From positions 116,711 through 180,710 of the forward strand of contig NZ_BAFV01000070.1 in the NCBI RefSeq assembly GCF_000308515.1: 64,000 nt of DNA. Direction: 5' to 3'. Positions within the stretch are counted from its first letter, which is position 1. Each line of letters opens with the position of its first letter. Source of the DNA: Nocardia carnea NBRC 14403. Lineage in GTDB: Bacteria > Actinomycetota > Actinomycetes > Mycobacteriales > Mycobacteriaceae. Shown in pieces: positions 27,771-36,567 of the stretch. A model generated the notes under the pieces. It searched no databases. It was given only the letters and a program-made list of their open reading frames with translations, and had not been told where the DNA came from. The translations under genes were made by a program, and so were the position numbers.

Positions 27771-30179
27771 GTGGCGACGGACGAGTCCGGCAACCGCCCC
27801 GGCTCCGGGGACACCCCGGAGCCGCCGGAAACCCGCGCCGTCGAACCCACCCGTTTTCGCAAGCGACCCCCTGGAAACGCGGCAGCGCCGAGTGCGGAAC
27901 CGGGCAGCGAGACAGGCCCTCCCCCAGACACCGACACCGCAGCAGTTCCCGGCACAGCGGCCGTGGGGTCCGGCGAACTGCGCGCCGGGACCAGTCTCGG
28001 GTCGGGCCGCGGCAGTGGCGGCCAGGTGCGGACGGGGCGCAGTACCCGGACCGTGCGTTCCCGGCCCACCGTGCGCACACTGGTGGCGGGGCTGGTCGAG
28101 GTTCCGCGCGTCGAGCCCGCCGATCCGGCCGCGGCGGTCCTGACCGATCCGGTGGTCGCGGAAGGGAAACGGTTCTGCTGGCGCTGCGGGAAACCGGTGG
28201 GCCGGGCGAGCGCGAACGGACCGGCGACTACCCGCGGTACCTGCGCGAATTGCGGTGCCAACTTCGATTTCCGGCCGAGTTTGCGCCCCGGCGATATGGT
28301 CGCCGGCCAGTACGAAATCCAAGGTTGCCTCGCGCACGGCGGGCTGGGCTGGATCTATCTGGCGATCGACCGCAATGTCAGCGACCGTTGGGTGGTGCTC
28401 AAGGGCCTGCTGCACGCCGACGATATCGAGGCGCAGGCCGTGGCGGTGGCCGAACGTGAGTTCCTCGCCGAGGTCGCCCATCCGGGCATCGTGAAAATCC
28501 ACAACTTCGTCGAACATCGCACCTCGGACGGTGGGCCGATCGGGTTCATCGTCATGGAGTACGTGGGTGGTCGTTCGTTGCGCAGTATGCTCGACGACCA
28601 CCGCCGCCCCGAACGGATTCCGGTGGCGCAGGCGATCGCCTATGTGCTCGAGGTGCTGCCCGCCCTCGACTATCTGCATGCCACCGGGCTCACCTACAAC
28701 GATCTGAAACCCGACAACATCATGGTCACCGAGGATCAGGTCAAACTGCTCGACCTCGGTGCGGTGGCACCGATCGAGGCGTACGGGAACCTGTACGGAA
28801 CCAGAGGTTTCCAGGCCCCGGAGATCGCCCGGACCGGTCCGACCGTGGCCTCCGATATCTATACGGTCGGGCGGACGCTGGCCGTGCTGACCCTGAATAT
28901 CCCCACCGAACACGGCGCCTACCGCGACGGCCTGCCCGCCCCCGATGACGAACCGGTGCTGGCCGAATACGAATCGTTCCATCGCCTGCTACTGTGCGCC
29001 ACCGCCCCCGAACCCGACCGCAGGTTCGGAACGGCCGGTGCGATGGCCGACCAGCTGGCCGGGGTGCTGCGCGAAATCCTCGCCCTCGACACCGGGACCG
29101 AACATCCGCATCGGTCGGTGGTTTTCGGAAAGCAGCGCACCGCTTTCGGCACCGAGCAGCTGATCGGCCTGACCGACGCGTACGCCGACGGCGCCGACCA
29201 CGACACGGCCCTGGCCGCCACGGATATCGCTGCCGCGCTACCGGTCCCGTTGCCGTCACCGACCGATCCGGCCGCCCGCCGGCTGGTGGATATCCTGCAG
29301 GCCGAACCCGATCAGGCGCTGGCCGCCCTGCACGAAGCGCGTGAAGACCTGGCACGCGACCCAGCAGCCGCCCCGGAAAACCTGGAACTGGAATTGCGGC
29401 TGGCCGAAGCACGCATCCTGCTCGATTCGGACCGGGTCGGCGATGCGGGCGAACTGCTGGACGCGATTCCGGGTGCGAGCCGCCGCGATTGGCGGATCGA
29501 CTGGTACACGGGGCTGGCCGGGTTGCGCGAGAACGACTACGAGAAGGCCTACTCGGCCTTCGATGCCGTACTGCGGGTGCTGCCGGGCGAGCCGGCACCG
29601 AAGCTGGCACTCGCCGGGACCGCCGAACTCGTACTCCAGCATTGGCACCCGGATGAAACCAGGGCCTGGCGCGCCTACGCCGAGAACTTCTATGCCACCG
29701 CATGGCGCACCGATCACGGCTTGGTGAGCGCCGCGTTCGGCCTGGCCCGCCTCCTGTCGGCCACGGGCCGCTATGCCGAGGCGGTTACCGCCCTGGACGA
29801 AGTGCCCGGCTCGTCACGCTATTTCACCACCGCCCGGATGACCGCAGTACTGCTGCTGCTCACCAGCGCTCCCGTGGCCGATCTCTCGGAACACACCATC
29901 CGGCTTGCCGCGGAGCGAGTGGAGGCACTCCCGCCCGACGAACGCCGCGCGCTGCAGCTCCGGGTCATCGTCCTGGGCAGCGCACTCGCCTGGTTGCAGG
30001 CCGGCAACACCCCGACCGCCCCGAACCCGCCGCTCATCGGTATCGCCTTCACCGAGAACGCCCTACGCGACGCCACCGAAAGAGGCCTCCGCACCCTGGC
30101 CCGGCGGGCCCCCGGCCGCCGCCACCGCTACGCCCTGGTGGACCTGGCCAACTACATCCGCCCCACCACCTGGTTCTGA
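27771..30179 (+). CDS. pknG: Serine/threonine protein kinase PknG
   Basis: An 802-residue soluble kinase starting at GTG 27771 after CGGAGG. It has a disordered N-terminal region (1-130), a rubredoxin-like metal site with two CxxC pairs (C136/C139 and C158/C161), and a kinase domain from about 175. Lys211 (VVLKGLL) is the ATP lysine. The catalytic loop is TYNDLKPDNIMV and the metal loop DLGAV, both PknG-typical departures from HRD/DFG. A TPR-rich C-terminal half follows. In mycobacteria it phosphorylates GarA to redirect 2-oxoglutarate metabolism. It sits 6 bp after glnH, so sensor and kinase are made together. Confidence 0.95.
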   Translation: MATDESGNRPGSGDTPEPPETRAVEPTRFRKRPPGNAAAPSAEPGSETGPPPDTDTAAVPGTAAVGSGELRAGTSLGSGRGSGGQVRTGRSTRTVRSRPTVRTLVAGLVEVPRVEPADPAAAVLTDPVVAEGKRFCWRCGKPVGRASANGPATTRGTCANCGANFDFRPSLRPGDMVAGQYEIQGCLAHGGLGWIYLAIDRNVSDRWVVLKGLLHADDIEAQAVAVAEREFLAEVAHPGIVKIHNFVEHRTSDGGPIGFIVMEYVGGRSLRSMLDDHRRPERIPVAQAIAYVLEVLPALDYLHATGLTYNDLKPDNIMVTEDQVKLLDLGAVAPIEAYGNLYGTRGFQAPEIARTGPTVASDIYTVGRTLAVLTLNIPTEHGAYRDGLPAPDDEPVLAEYESFHRLLLCATAPEPDRRFGTAGAMADQLAGVLREILALDTGTEHPHRSVVFGKQRTAFGTEQLIGLTDAYADGADHDTALAATDIAAALPVPLPSPTDPAARRLVDILQAEPDQALAALHEAREDLARDPAAAPENLELELRLAEARILLDSDRVGDAGELLDAIPGASRRDWRIDWYTGLAGLRENDYEKAYSAFDAVLRVLPGEPAPKLALAGTAELVLQHWHPDETRAWRAYAENFYATAWRTDHGLVSAAFGLARLLSATGRYAEAVTALDEVPGSSRYFTTARMTAVLLLLTSAPVADLSEHTIRLAAERVEALPPDERRALQLRVIVLGSALAWLQAGNTPTAPNPPLIGIAFTENALRDATERGLRTLARRAPGRRHRYALVDLANYIRPTTWF

Positions 30180-30229
30180 ACACCCGTTCGCCGCCGCCCG
30201 GTGCGGGCATCGGGTCAAAGGGCAAGGCC

Positions 30230-30260
30230 GGCCGGTTCGATCGGCATACTCGAACCGGCC
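30230..30260. terminator. Bidirectional terminator between pknG and the racemase gene
   Basis: An 11-bp perfect stem (GGCCGGTTCGA / TCGAACCGGCC) with a 9-nt loop lies 51 bp after the pknG stop and 10 bp beyond the stop of the convergent racemase gene. It is therefore placed to end both transcripts. Confidence 0.7.
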
Positions 30261-30270
30261 TGCCTGCGGA

Positions 30271-31371
30271 TCAGTCCGCCCAGACGGAATCGATCGGCGT
30301 GGACTCGGTGGGCGGCGGGGACGGGACCGCGCTGGGGGTGCGGGAGAAGCGCGGCGCGGGGGCGTGCTGGGTGACATTCTCCAGTTCCAGCAACGAGCCG
30401 CGGGCGGCGATGTGCTCGTTCTCGGTGGCCTCTTCGAAGGTAAGGACCGGGGTGACGCACGCATCGGTGCCGGCGAAGATCTCGGACCATTCGTCGCGGG
30501 TCTTGCTGCGGAACTTGTCGGTGAAGAGTTTCTTCAGCTCGTCCTGGCCGGCCGGGTCCATCTGGAACGGCAGACCCTCGGGATCGATGTCCAGGCCGGC
30601 CAGCAGCTGCGCGTAGAACTGCGGTTCGATCGCGCCGACCGCCATGTACTTGCCGTCGGAGGTTTCGTAGGTGTCGTAGAACGACATACCGGTGTCGAGC
30701 AGGTTGGTACCGCGTTCCGAACTCCACGCGCCCATCCCCCGGAAAGCCCAGATCATCTGCGACAACGCCAGTGTGCCGTCGATCATGGCGGCATCGATGA
30801 CCTGCCCCTTACCGGAATTCTGGCGTTCCACCAGGGCGGCGAGAACACCGAACACCAGGAACATCGAACCGCCACCGAAATCGCCGACCATGTTCAGGGG
30901 CGGCACCGGGCGTTCACCCTTACGGCCGATGGCGTGCAGGACGCCGGTGAGGCTGATGTAGTTGATGTCGTGACCGGCGCGGTCGGACAGCGGACCGAAC
31001 TGGCCCCAGCCCGTCATCCGCCCGTAGACCAGGCGCGGGTTGCGTTCCAGGGCGGCATCGGGCCCCAGTCCCATCCGTTCGGTGACGCCCGGGCGGAACC
31101 CCTCGAGCAGCACATCGGCCTTTTCCACCAGGCCGAGCACCCTCTCGATATCCGCCGGGTCCTTCAGGTTCGCCTCCACGACGGTGCGGCCGCGCAGCGT
31201 CGGGCGATCAGCGCCGCCCGGGAGCTGGCCGGCCCGCTGGATCCGCACCACATCGGCGCCGAGGTCGGCGAGCAGCAATGCGGCATGCGGCCCCGGCCCG
31301 ATCCCGGCGAGTTCGATCACGCGAATGCCCGCGAGCGGGCCCTGCTTGGTGGCGGTGGATGGTGTGCTCAC
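30271..31371 (-). CDS. mcr: Alpha-methylacyl-CoA racemase
   Basis: A 366-residue class III CoA-transferase-family enzyme. The racemase residues known from the M. tuberculosis enzyme are in place: His134 (DRAGHDINY), Asp164 (NMVGDFGGGSM) and Glu249 (VGAIEPQF). It would interconvert R and S 2-methylacyl-CoA esters so that branched chains such as pristanoyl- or cholesterol side-chain CoA can enter beta-oxidation. The C-terminus has a Pro/Ser/Thr-rich tail. It stands alone; the alkyltransferase gene is divergent. It could serve the branched-acyl-CoA operon at the window start, but that is inference. Confidence 0.9.
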   Translation of the reverse strand: MSTPSTATKQGPLAGIRVIELAGIGPGPHAALLLADLGADVVRIQRAGQLPGGADRPTLRGRTVVEANLKDPADIERVLGLVEKADVLLEGFRPGVTERMGLGPDAALERNPRLVYGRMTGWGQFGPLSDRAGHDINYISLTGVLHAIGRKGERPVPPLNMVGDFGGGSMFLVFGVLAALVERQNSGKGQVIDAAMIDGTLALSQMIWAFRGMGAWSSERGTNLLDTGMSFYDTYETSDGKYMAVGAIEPQFYAQLLAGLDIDPEGLPFQMDPAGQDELKKLFTDKFRSKTRDEWSEIFAGTDACVTPVLTFEEATENEHIAARGSLLELENVTQHAPAPRFSRTPSAVPSPPPTESTPIDSVWAD

Positions 31372-31514
31372 GCCTTACCTCGGTTCGTCGTCGATCCAGT
31401 GTCTGCCCGCGGCCGCCCGCGGACATATTGACAGTATGACAACAGGTGCGTCACGTCACGGTGTCGCCCGCGATCGATCCGGTTTCCGCACCTGTCGGTG
31501 GGCGCGGGCAGACT

Positions 31515-32060
31515 ATGGGCATGCCCGGCACCGCTCCCTTCGACGCGACGGATTTCGATACCGCAATCGGCCGCTGCGCTGTCAGCTGGCACGGTGAGGC
31601 GGTGGTCCGGTTCCGGCTGCCCGGCCACGATCCGCTGACCACCCGGCTCCCGGACGACACCCGCCAGGTCGCCACCCCCGAAACCGGGCCCCGCGCCGCG
31701 ATGCTCACCCGGATCCGCGCCCACCTCGACGGCGACCTCGACGACCTCCGCTGGATCCCGCTCGACCTCACCGGCCTGCCGGAATTCCACCGCGCCGTCT
31801 ACACCGTCACCCGCGCCATCGACCCGGGCCGCACCCTCAGCTACGGCGAGGTCGCCGACCGTATCGGCGCGCCCGGCGCCGCCCAGGCCGTCGGCCAGGC
31901 ACTCGGCCGCAACCCCATCCCCCTGATAGTTCCGTGCCACCGAGTACTGGCCGCCGACCACGCCCTGCACGGGTTCTCCGCACCGGGTGGTATCGACACC
32001 AAACAGCGCCTACTCGCCATAGAACGCACGTCGGGCTTCGGCGAACCGACCCTCTTCTGA
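31515..32060 (+). CDS. ogt: Methylated-DNA--protein-cysteine methyltransferase
   Basis: A 181-residue suicide repair protein that takes alkyl groups from O6-alkylguanine. The acceptor is Cys141 in IPLIVPCHRV. The helix-turn-helix arginine-finger region is TLSYGEVADRIGAPGAAQAVGQAL (about 107-130), and HGFSAPGGIDTKQRLL closes the fold. ATG 31515 or 31521 may start it. The N-terminal domain is short, as in Ogt. No Ada regulatory domain is fused, and no AlkA gene is adjacent. Confidence 0.92.
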   Translation: MGMPGTAPFDATDFDTAIGRCAVSWHGEAVVRFRLPGHDPLTTRLPDDTRQVATPETGPRAAMLTRIRAHLDGDLDDLRWIPLDLTGLPEFHRAVYTVTRAIDPGRTLSYGEVADRIGAPGAAQAVGQALGRNPIPLIVPCHRVLAADHALHGFSAPGGIDTKQRLLAIERTSGFGEPTLF

Positions 32061-32422
32061 ACACGCCGACAGACACCCCGGCGCAAACAGCCCGCCCGCA
32101 CTCCGGGGCGGCTATTGCGGGGGCAAGGGGAGCCGGACGCATCGTCGGGCAGGCCCCAGGCGCCGAGCAGCGCGGAAAGGAACCCGATCGATCGAGTGTT
32201 CCGCCTCGAGGTCGGGGTGTCGTGGTCGCGGGGGCGGTGGGAATCGGCAGACGGAGTCGATACCCGTCGAGCGCCGTGCTCGTCCGCCGATCCGGCGCGA
32301 GCCAGGCCCGGCTACGCGCCTCCTCGGTGACCGATGCGGCTCACCGCGTGCAGCCGAAGGTATGGCCCGGGGTAATCGAGACGCTAATGCGCTGGAGGGG
32401 TGGGGACGACTTTTGCGAGAGT
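32061..32422. other. Gene-free stretch before an alpha/beta hydrolase gene
   Basis: These 362 bp hold no gene I can support. A frame in phase with the following hydrolase stays open across the whole stretch, but it has no plausible start, ribosome site or recognisable protein sequence. No riboswitch or strong hairpin is seen. The hydrolase promoter presumably lies near its 3' end. Confidence 0.5.
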
Positions 32423-33232
32423 ATGCGCATGCCGTTGTTCACCGACCTGCCGCCCGCGAGCTTCCGATCATTCGACGGGACCATGATCCGCTACCACCGT
32501 GCCGGTGACGGGTCGCCGGTGATCATGATCCACGGTTCCGGCGGCGGGCTGCATTCGTGGCAGCCGGTGGCCGAGCACCTGCCGGACCGGTTCGATCTGT
32601 GGTTGCCGGCCCGGCGCGGCTATGCGCCGAGCGGTCCGGGGCATGCGCCGAAACACTTCGCGGACGAGGTGCGCGATCTGGGGGCGGTCATCGATATGAT
32701 CGGCCGGCCGGCCCACCTCGTGGGCATGTCCTACGGTGCGACCGTGGCCCTGCACGCGGCGGCATCCGGGCTGGCCGTCCGCTCGCTGGCCCTGTGGGAG
32801 CCCCCGCTGTACGCGGCGGGCGCCGAGCTCGCACCCGTCCTGTCGCGGTTCGAGCTGCTCACGGCGAACGGGGACCACACCCGAGCTCAGCGGTTACTGG
32901 CCGAGAAGGTAGCCCGGGTTCCGGCCGCGATGCTCGACCTGTCGGAGCCGATGGAGGCCGCCGCGGACGCCCCTGACGACTCCGACGGTTGGAGCCGCGA
33001 CCTGGAATCGATGGTCGGTGACACCAGCTACCTGGACCGCTGGGCTTCGGTGACCACGCCGACGCTGCTCATGCGCGGCTCGGACACCTGGCAGCCGATG
33101 CCGGAAACCGTCGAACGACTCGCGGCGGTGATGCCGGACGCCCACCTCGAAACATTGCCGGGCCAGACGCATTTCGCGCCCTCCACAGCGCCCGCTGACG
33201 TTGCCCGTATCCTCGCGGACTTTCTCTACTGA
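32423..33232 (+). CDS. Alpha/beta hydrolase
   Basis: A 269-residue hydrolase from ATG 32423 (MRMPLFTDL; ATG 32429 is also possible). The fold markers are VIMIHGSGGGLHSW (oxyanion loop), nucleophile serine in GMSYGAT near residue 108, acid in LLMRGSDTW and histidine in GQTHFAPS. The layout fits small esterases, lactonases or epoxide-hydrolase-like enzymes of about 260-280 residues; no substrate can be named. It stands alone and converges on the quinone reductase gene. Confidence 0.85.
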   Translation: MRMPLFTDLPPASFRSFDGTMIRYHRAGDGSPVIMIHGSGGGLHSWQPVAEHLPDRFDLWLPARRGYAPSGPGHAPKHFADEVRDLGAVIDMIGRPAHLVGMSYGATVALHAAASGLAVRSLALWEPPLYAAGAELAPVLSRFELLTANGDHTRAQRLLAEKVARVPAAMLDLSEPMEAAADAPDDSDGWSRDLESMVGDTSYLDRWASVTTPTLLMRGSDTWQPMPETVERLAAVMPDAHLETLPGQTHFAPSTAPADVARILADFLY

Positions 33233-33288
33233 CACCCCGGCCCGGTGCCGGTGAATGGTGCGACAGTTCATGATGTTCCGGTCGCGGC

Positions 33289-33390
33289 TCATTCCCCGTA
33301 AACCACCTCGGCGAGCCGGTCGTCGACCGATTCCAGTACCGGATCGGCGGCCGGCGGCGATACCGTGCGCTGACGGCAGCCCAGGAACAC
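33289..33390 (-). other. Possible short coding remnant downstream of the quinone reductase
   Basis: A minus-strand frame ending TGA at 33289 reads PAADPVLESVDDRLAEVVYG with codon third positions nearly all G or C, like real genes here. GTG 33390 would give 33 residues; the open frame continues upstream into the end of the reductase gene without a better start. It may be the 3' end of a lost gene or a very small protein. No family is recognised. Confidence 0.25.
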
Positions 33391-33409
33391 ACGGTTATAG
33401 GCGCTCCAC

Positions 33410-34039
33410 TCAGACTGCCACCCGGTCGTATGCAGGCTGCGCGCGCCGAGCCATCTCGGCACCGATCTCGTACCCCCGGGCGATCAATTGCTCGTGGACG
33501 GCCGGGTCCTTGGACTCGGTGTCGTAGAGGAATTCGATCGATGCCTCACCGATCTGGGAGTAGTCGGCAATACCGTGCATCGTCTGGGTGATCAAAGCCG
33601 CCTTGTAGCCGTGCCGGTCGAACGTACCTTCGCCCAGACCGGCCAGTGCGACGAGATGAAGATTCCGCACCGCGCTCGGGCTGCCGTGCGAAACATCGTC
33701 ATAGGCCCCGAAAACCCGGTCGAACCAGCCTTTGGCGAGTGCGGGCATGGACCACCAGTAGACGGGAAAGAGAACGACGGTCACCTCCGCCGATTCGAGT
33801 AGTTCCTGCTCACGGCTGACGTCGGCGGGCAGTCCCGAAAGCCCTCGGTGGTGCGCCAGATCGGCCTTTCGGTAGACCGGATCGAACCCGGACGCCACCA
33901 GGTCGTGGGTTGTGGCGGTGACATTTCCCGCGGACCGGATGCCCTCTTCGATGGCTCGCGCGACGGCCCAGGTAGCCGAGTCGTGGTCCGGATGAGCGAC
34001 TACGACCACGACCTTGTTCCCACTGTCTTCGTTCGTCAT
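33410..34039 (-). CDS. NAD(P)H:quinone oxidoreductase, flavodoxin-like fold
   Basis: A 209-residue protein of the NQO1/MdaB/KefF-type family, which reduces quinones with NAD(P)H through bound FMN or FAD. Markers are VVVVVAHPDHDSATW at the N-terminus, LFPVYWWSMPALAKGWFDRVFGAY (flavin/quinone site), and ALITQTMHGIADYSQ. ATG 34039 lies almost at the predicted transcription start of a MerR-type promoter, so the mRNA may be leaderless. The divergent MerR gene is the likely regulator, and the pair resembles quinone- or electrophile-responsive systems. Confidence 0.88.
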   Translation of the reverse strand: MTNEDSGNKVVVVVAHPDHDSATWAVARAIEEGIRSAGNVTATTHDLVASGFDPVYRKADLAHHRGLSGLPADVSREQELLESAEVTVVLFPVYWWSMPALAKGWFDRVFGAYDDVSHGSPSAVRNLHLVALAGLGEGTFDRHGYKAALITQTMHGIADYSQIGEASIEFLYDTESKDPAVHEQLIARGYEIGAEMARRAQPAYDRVAV

Positions 34040-34047
34040 ATCGGCGA

Positions 34048-34078
34048 AACTAAGCTATGACACTAACGTCAATGTCAA
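34048..34078 (-). promoter_or_regulatory. MerR-type promoter with 19-nt spacer and dyad
   Basis: Reading the minus strand, TTGACA (34078-34073) and TTAGTT (34053-34048) are separated by 19 nt, the long spacing that MerR proteins correct by twisting DNA. A 20-bp dyad (34058-34077, arms TGACA/TGTCA, 16 of 20 positions symmetrical) sits within the spacer and overlaps the -35. It drives the quinone reductase gene and overlaps the MerR gene leader. Confidence 0.6.
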
Positions 34079-34092
34079 GGAAGGGTAGCCGG

Positions 34093-34470
34093 ATGCGGAT
34101 ACGCGATTTGAGCCTTGCCACCGGGGCGAGCCCGCGGATGCTCCGGCACTACGAGGGTGCTGGGATCCTTTCGCCCGAACGCGATACCAACGGGTACCGG
34201 AACTACCACCCCGAGGACGTCCAGACCGTGGACCACATACGCTGCCTGCTCGCGTCCGGCCTGTCGCTGTCCGAGGCCTCCGCGATACTGCAGGTCGCCT
34301 GCCTCGACCCCGCCGGCGCCTCCGATGCCGACCGCGCAGCCGCACTGGCGCAACTCGACGAACGGACAGCGCAATTGGACGCCGGAATCGCCCGCCTCCA
34401 GGCTCAGAAGGCGGAAATTCTCGGACTTCGCTCGAGCATCGAGGCACCGGCGAGTCCCACATCGGACTGA
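34093..34470 (+). CDS. MerR-family transcriptional regulator
   Basis: A 125-residue MerR protein from ATG 34093 (MRIRDLSLATGASPRMLRHY), preceded by AAGGAAGGG; an in-frame ATG at 34057 lies inside the operator and is less likely. The winged helix covers residues 1-70 (GILSPERDTNGYRNYHPEDV, then the helix VDHIRCLLASGLSL). A coiled dimerisation helix follows (LDERTAQLDAGIARLQAQKAEI spans about 90-112). It has a single cysteine in the linker and no clustered metal-binding cysteines, so a small-molecule signal is more likely than a metal. Confidence 0.9.
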   Translation: MRIRDLSLATGASPRMLRHYEGAGILSPERDTNGYRNYHPEDVQTVDHIRCLLASGLSLSEASAILQVACLDPAGASDADRAAALAQLDERTAQLDAGIARLQAQKAEILGLRSSIEAPASPTSD

Positions 34471-34526
34471 TCGACAGTAGACGCGGCGGACGGGGCTCGG
34501 TGCAGCCGCCCGGCCGGGGCAGCAGC

Positions 34527-34769
34527 TCAGGCGATTTCGCTGCCCGAACCGAGCCGCGGGAACGGTTCGGTGGAGAACACGACCTCCACCGCTACCTCGA
34601 AATACGCCGCGATCCGCAACGCCAGGTGCAGGCTGGGACTGTATTCGCCGCGTTCCAGGTAGCCCACGGTCTGATAGTGGACGCCCAGCGCCTCGGCCAG
34701 CTGCCGCCGCGAGATACCGCGCTCGGCGCGCAGCATCGCGATACGGTTGTAGATGATCTCAGAAGGCAC
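34527..34769 (-). CDS. Small XRE-family DNA-binding protein
   Basis: An 80-residue protein that is nearly all helix-turn-helix: IAMLRAERGISRRQLAEALG then VHYQTVGYLERGEYSPSL. It is the YozG/HipB-like small repressor type. Its ATG lies within the last codons of the permease gene (11-bp overlap), so it is the third gene of the exporter operon. It is the natural candidate to bind the dyad at 36568-36585 and regulate the operon, possibly in response to the exported compound. Confidence 0.88.
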   Translation of the reverse strand: MPSEIIYNRIAMLRAERGISRRQLAEALGVHYQTVGYLERGEYSPSLHLALRIAAYFEVAVEVVFSTEPFPRLGSGSEIA

Positions 34770-35610
34770 GCTGCATCGCCTTCTCGCGGCGAGCGGCCAT
34801 ACTCGACCCTGATTCGTGACGCGCCATGCGTCGCAACACTACCGGCGCGATGAGCAGGCCCACGACGGCCCATGCCCCCAGTACCGCGGCCGTTTCGAGA
34901 TGCCGCCAGGACCGGTCGATCTCGATGGTCACCGTTTCGGGCGGCAGCAGCGCCGACCGCATACCGAGACCCGTCCAATACATCGGGAAGGCCTGGGCGA
35001 CGGCCTGCAACCAACCGGGCAGCGCGGTGATCGGGTAGAAGATGCCGGAGATCGCGATGAGCCCCATCAGCGGCATGGTCAGCAGGAAGGTCGCGCGTGG
35101 CCCTTCGAGGACGCCGCCGAGTATCGCGCCGGCCGGCAGGGTGGCGAGCAGGCCGAGCAGGACGACCCAGCCGAATGTGAGCCACGCTCCGGGACCGTCC
35201 AGTGACGACCCGCCGATGATCACCATGCCGGCCACGAGCACCACGAGCACTTGCACGAGAACCGATCCCGCCGCGGTGGTGATCTTGCCGACGAAATATC
35301 CGACCATGCCGTTCGGGATGGCCTTGGCCCGTAGGAGCGTGCCGTCCTCGCGGTCGAGCACCAGCACGTTGGTGATCGCGAACAGGCCGTTGAAGGCGAT
35401 GATGCTGCCGATCAGGCCGGGTAATGCGAGTTCGGCGATCGACAGTCCGCTGTCCGCGTACTCCCGGTCGCGCAGCAGGTAGAGCGCACACAGGGACAGC
35501 GCCGGTGTCAGGAACTGCCCGAGCAGTTCGGGTGCGTTGAGGTACATCTGCCGCAGTTCGATCCAGGCGCGGGCGAAACCGCCACGTACGGCGGTGGCGG
35601 TGGGATTCAT
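34759..35610 (-). CDS. ABC-2 type exporter permease
   Basis: A 283-residue permease of the DrrB/ABC-2 type. Helices are near residues 32-46, 65-85, 112-138, 146-172, 176-196 and 243-262. It carries the family loop VLVLDREDGTLLRAKAIPNG between the second and third helices and SGIFYPITALPGWLQ near helix six. Its start overlaps the ATPase gene end by 4 bp and its end overlaps the XRE gene. It forms an exporter with the ATPase next door; the substrate is unknown. Confidence 0.88.
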   Translation of the reverse strand: MNPTATAVRGGFARAWIELRQMYLNAPELLGQFLTPALSLCALYLLRDREYADSGLSIAELALPGLIGSIIAFNGLFAITNVLVLDREDGTLLRAKAIPNGMVGYFVGKITTAAGSVLVQVLVVLVAGMVIIGGSSLDGPGAWLTFGWVVLLGLLATLPAGAILGGVLEGPRATFLLTMPLMGLIAISGIFYPITALPGWLQAVAQAFPMYWTGLGMRSALLPPETVTIEIDRSWRHLETAAVLGAWAVVGLLIAPVVLRRMARHESGSSMAARREKAMQRAF

Positions 35611-36536
35611 CGGGTGACCTCCGCGAGAGTATGCACCGCTGCCCCCGGCTCGCCGGATTCGTGGCGGCGGACCAGCGTCATATAGGTGTCTTCCAGCGAC
35701 GCCCGGCGGACCTCGAGCTCGCCGATCCGGTCGCCGTGCTGTTTGAACAGTTCGTGCACGTATTTCGTGGATTCGGTGGTGGTGTGCACGAAGCGCTGAT
35801 CGCCCACGGTCCAGCGCACTTCGGCTTCCCCGGCGATACTGCCCGACAGTTCCTCTGCCGAGCCGTCGGCGATGATCCGCCCACCGGCCAGGATCAGGAT
35901 CCGGTCGGCAAGTTTTTCCGCTTCGTCGAGATCATGGGTGGTGAGCAGCACCGTGGTGTCCTCGAGATCGGCGAGGCGGTGCACGAGATCGTGGAAATCG
36001 CGCCGGGCCGCGGGGTCGAAACCGGCGGTGGGTTCGTCCATGAACAGCAATTCCGGCCGGCCGACGATCCCGATCGCCACATCCAGCCGCCGGCGCTGCC
36101 CGCCGGAGAGTGCAGAGATCTTGGCACCCGCTTGTTCGGTGAGTCCGACCAATTCGATGAGTTCGCCGGTGTCCCAGGGCTTCCGGGTTCGCCCATCGGA
36201 GTAGGGCCGGTAATAGGCACCGAGATGCGCGAGCAGTTCCCGCACCCGCCATTTGGCGTGGTCGCGCCAGGACTGCAACACCACACCGACCCGTGCCCGC
36301 CAGGCTTCGTCGCCGAGCGCCGGGTCGACACCGAGGACATGCACTTCACCTGCCGAACGTGTACGAAACCCCTCGAGTATCTCGAGTGTGGTGGTCTTAC
36401 CCGCCCCGTTGGGTCCGAGCATCACCAGGACCTCCCCGCGCCGCGCCTGGAATGTCACATCACTCAGCACCTCGGTGGTGCCGTAGCGCATTCGCAGCGC
36501 GTCGACATCGAGTACTACGCCGTCACTCGAAGCCAT
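35607..36536 (-). CDS. ABC exporter ATP-binding protein
   Basis: A 309-residue ATPase of the DrrA/CcmA class, from ATG 36536 (MASSDGVVLDVDAL). It has Walker A GPNGAGKTT, Q-loop VVLQSW, signature LSGGQRRRLDVAIGI, Walker B ELLFMDEPTAGFDPAAR and switch histidine LLTTHDLDEAEK. A C-terminal domain of about 80 residues follows. It is the first gene of the ATPase-permease-XRE operon. Compared with the other transporter in this window (13.5 kb), it has a canonical signature motif. Confidence 0.9.
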   Translation of the reverse strand: MASSDGVVLDVDALRMRYGTTEVLSDVTFQARRGEVLVMLGPNGAGKTTTLEILEGFRTRSAGEVHVLGVDPALGDEAWRARVGVVLQSWRDHAKWRVRELLAHLGAYYRPYSDGRTRKPWDTGELIELVGLTEQAGAKISALSGGQRRRLDVAIGIVGRPELLFMDEPTAGFDPAARRDFHDLVHRLADLEDTTVLLTTHDLDEAEKLADRILILAGGRIIADGSAEELSGSIAGEAEVRWTVGDQRFVHTTTESTKYVHELFKQHGDRIGELEVRRASLEDTYMTLVRRHESGEPGAAVHTLAEVTR

Positions 36537-36567
36537 GAGACCTCCCAATTGCCCAACTTCGACAATT

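Noticed and set aside
31934..32422. A long N-terminal extension of the alpha/beta hydrolase at 32.4 kb
   Set aside because: The frame is open upstream by chance, overlaps the alkyltransferase gene, and lacks family sequence. The hydrolase fold begins properly after ATG 32423.
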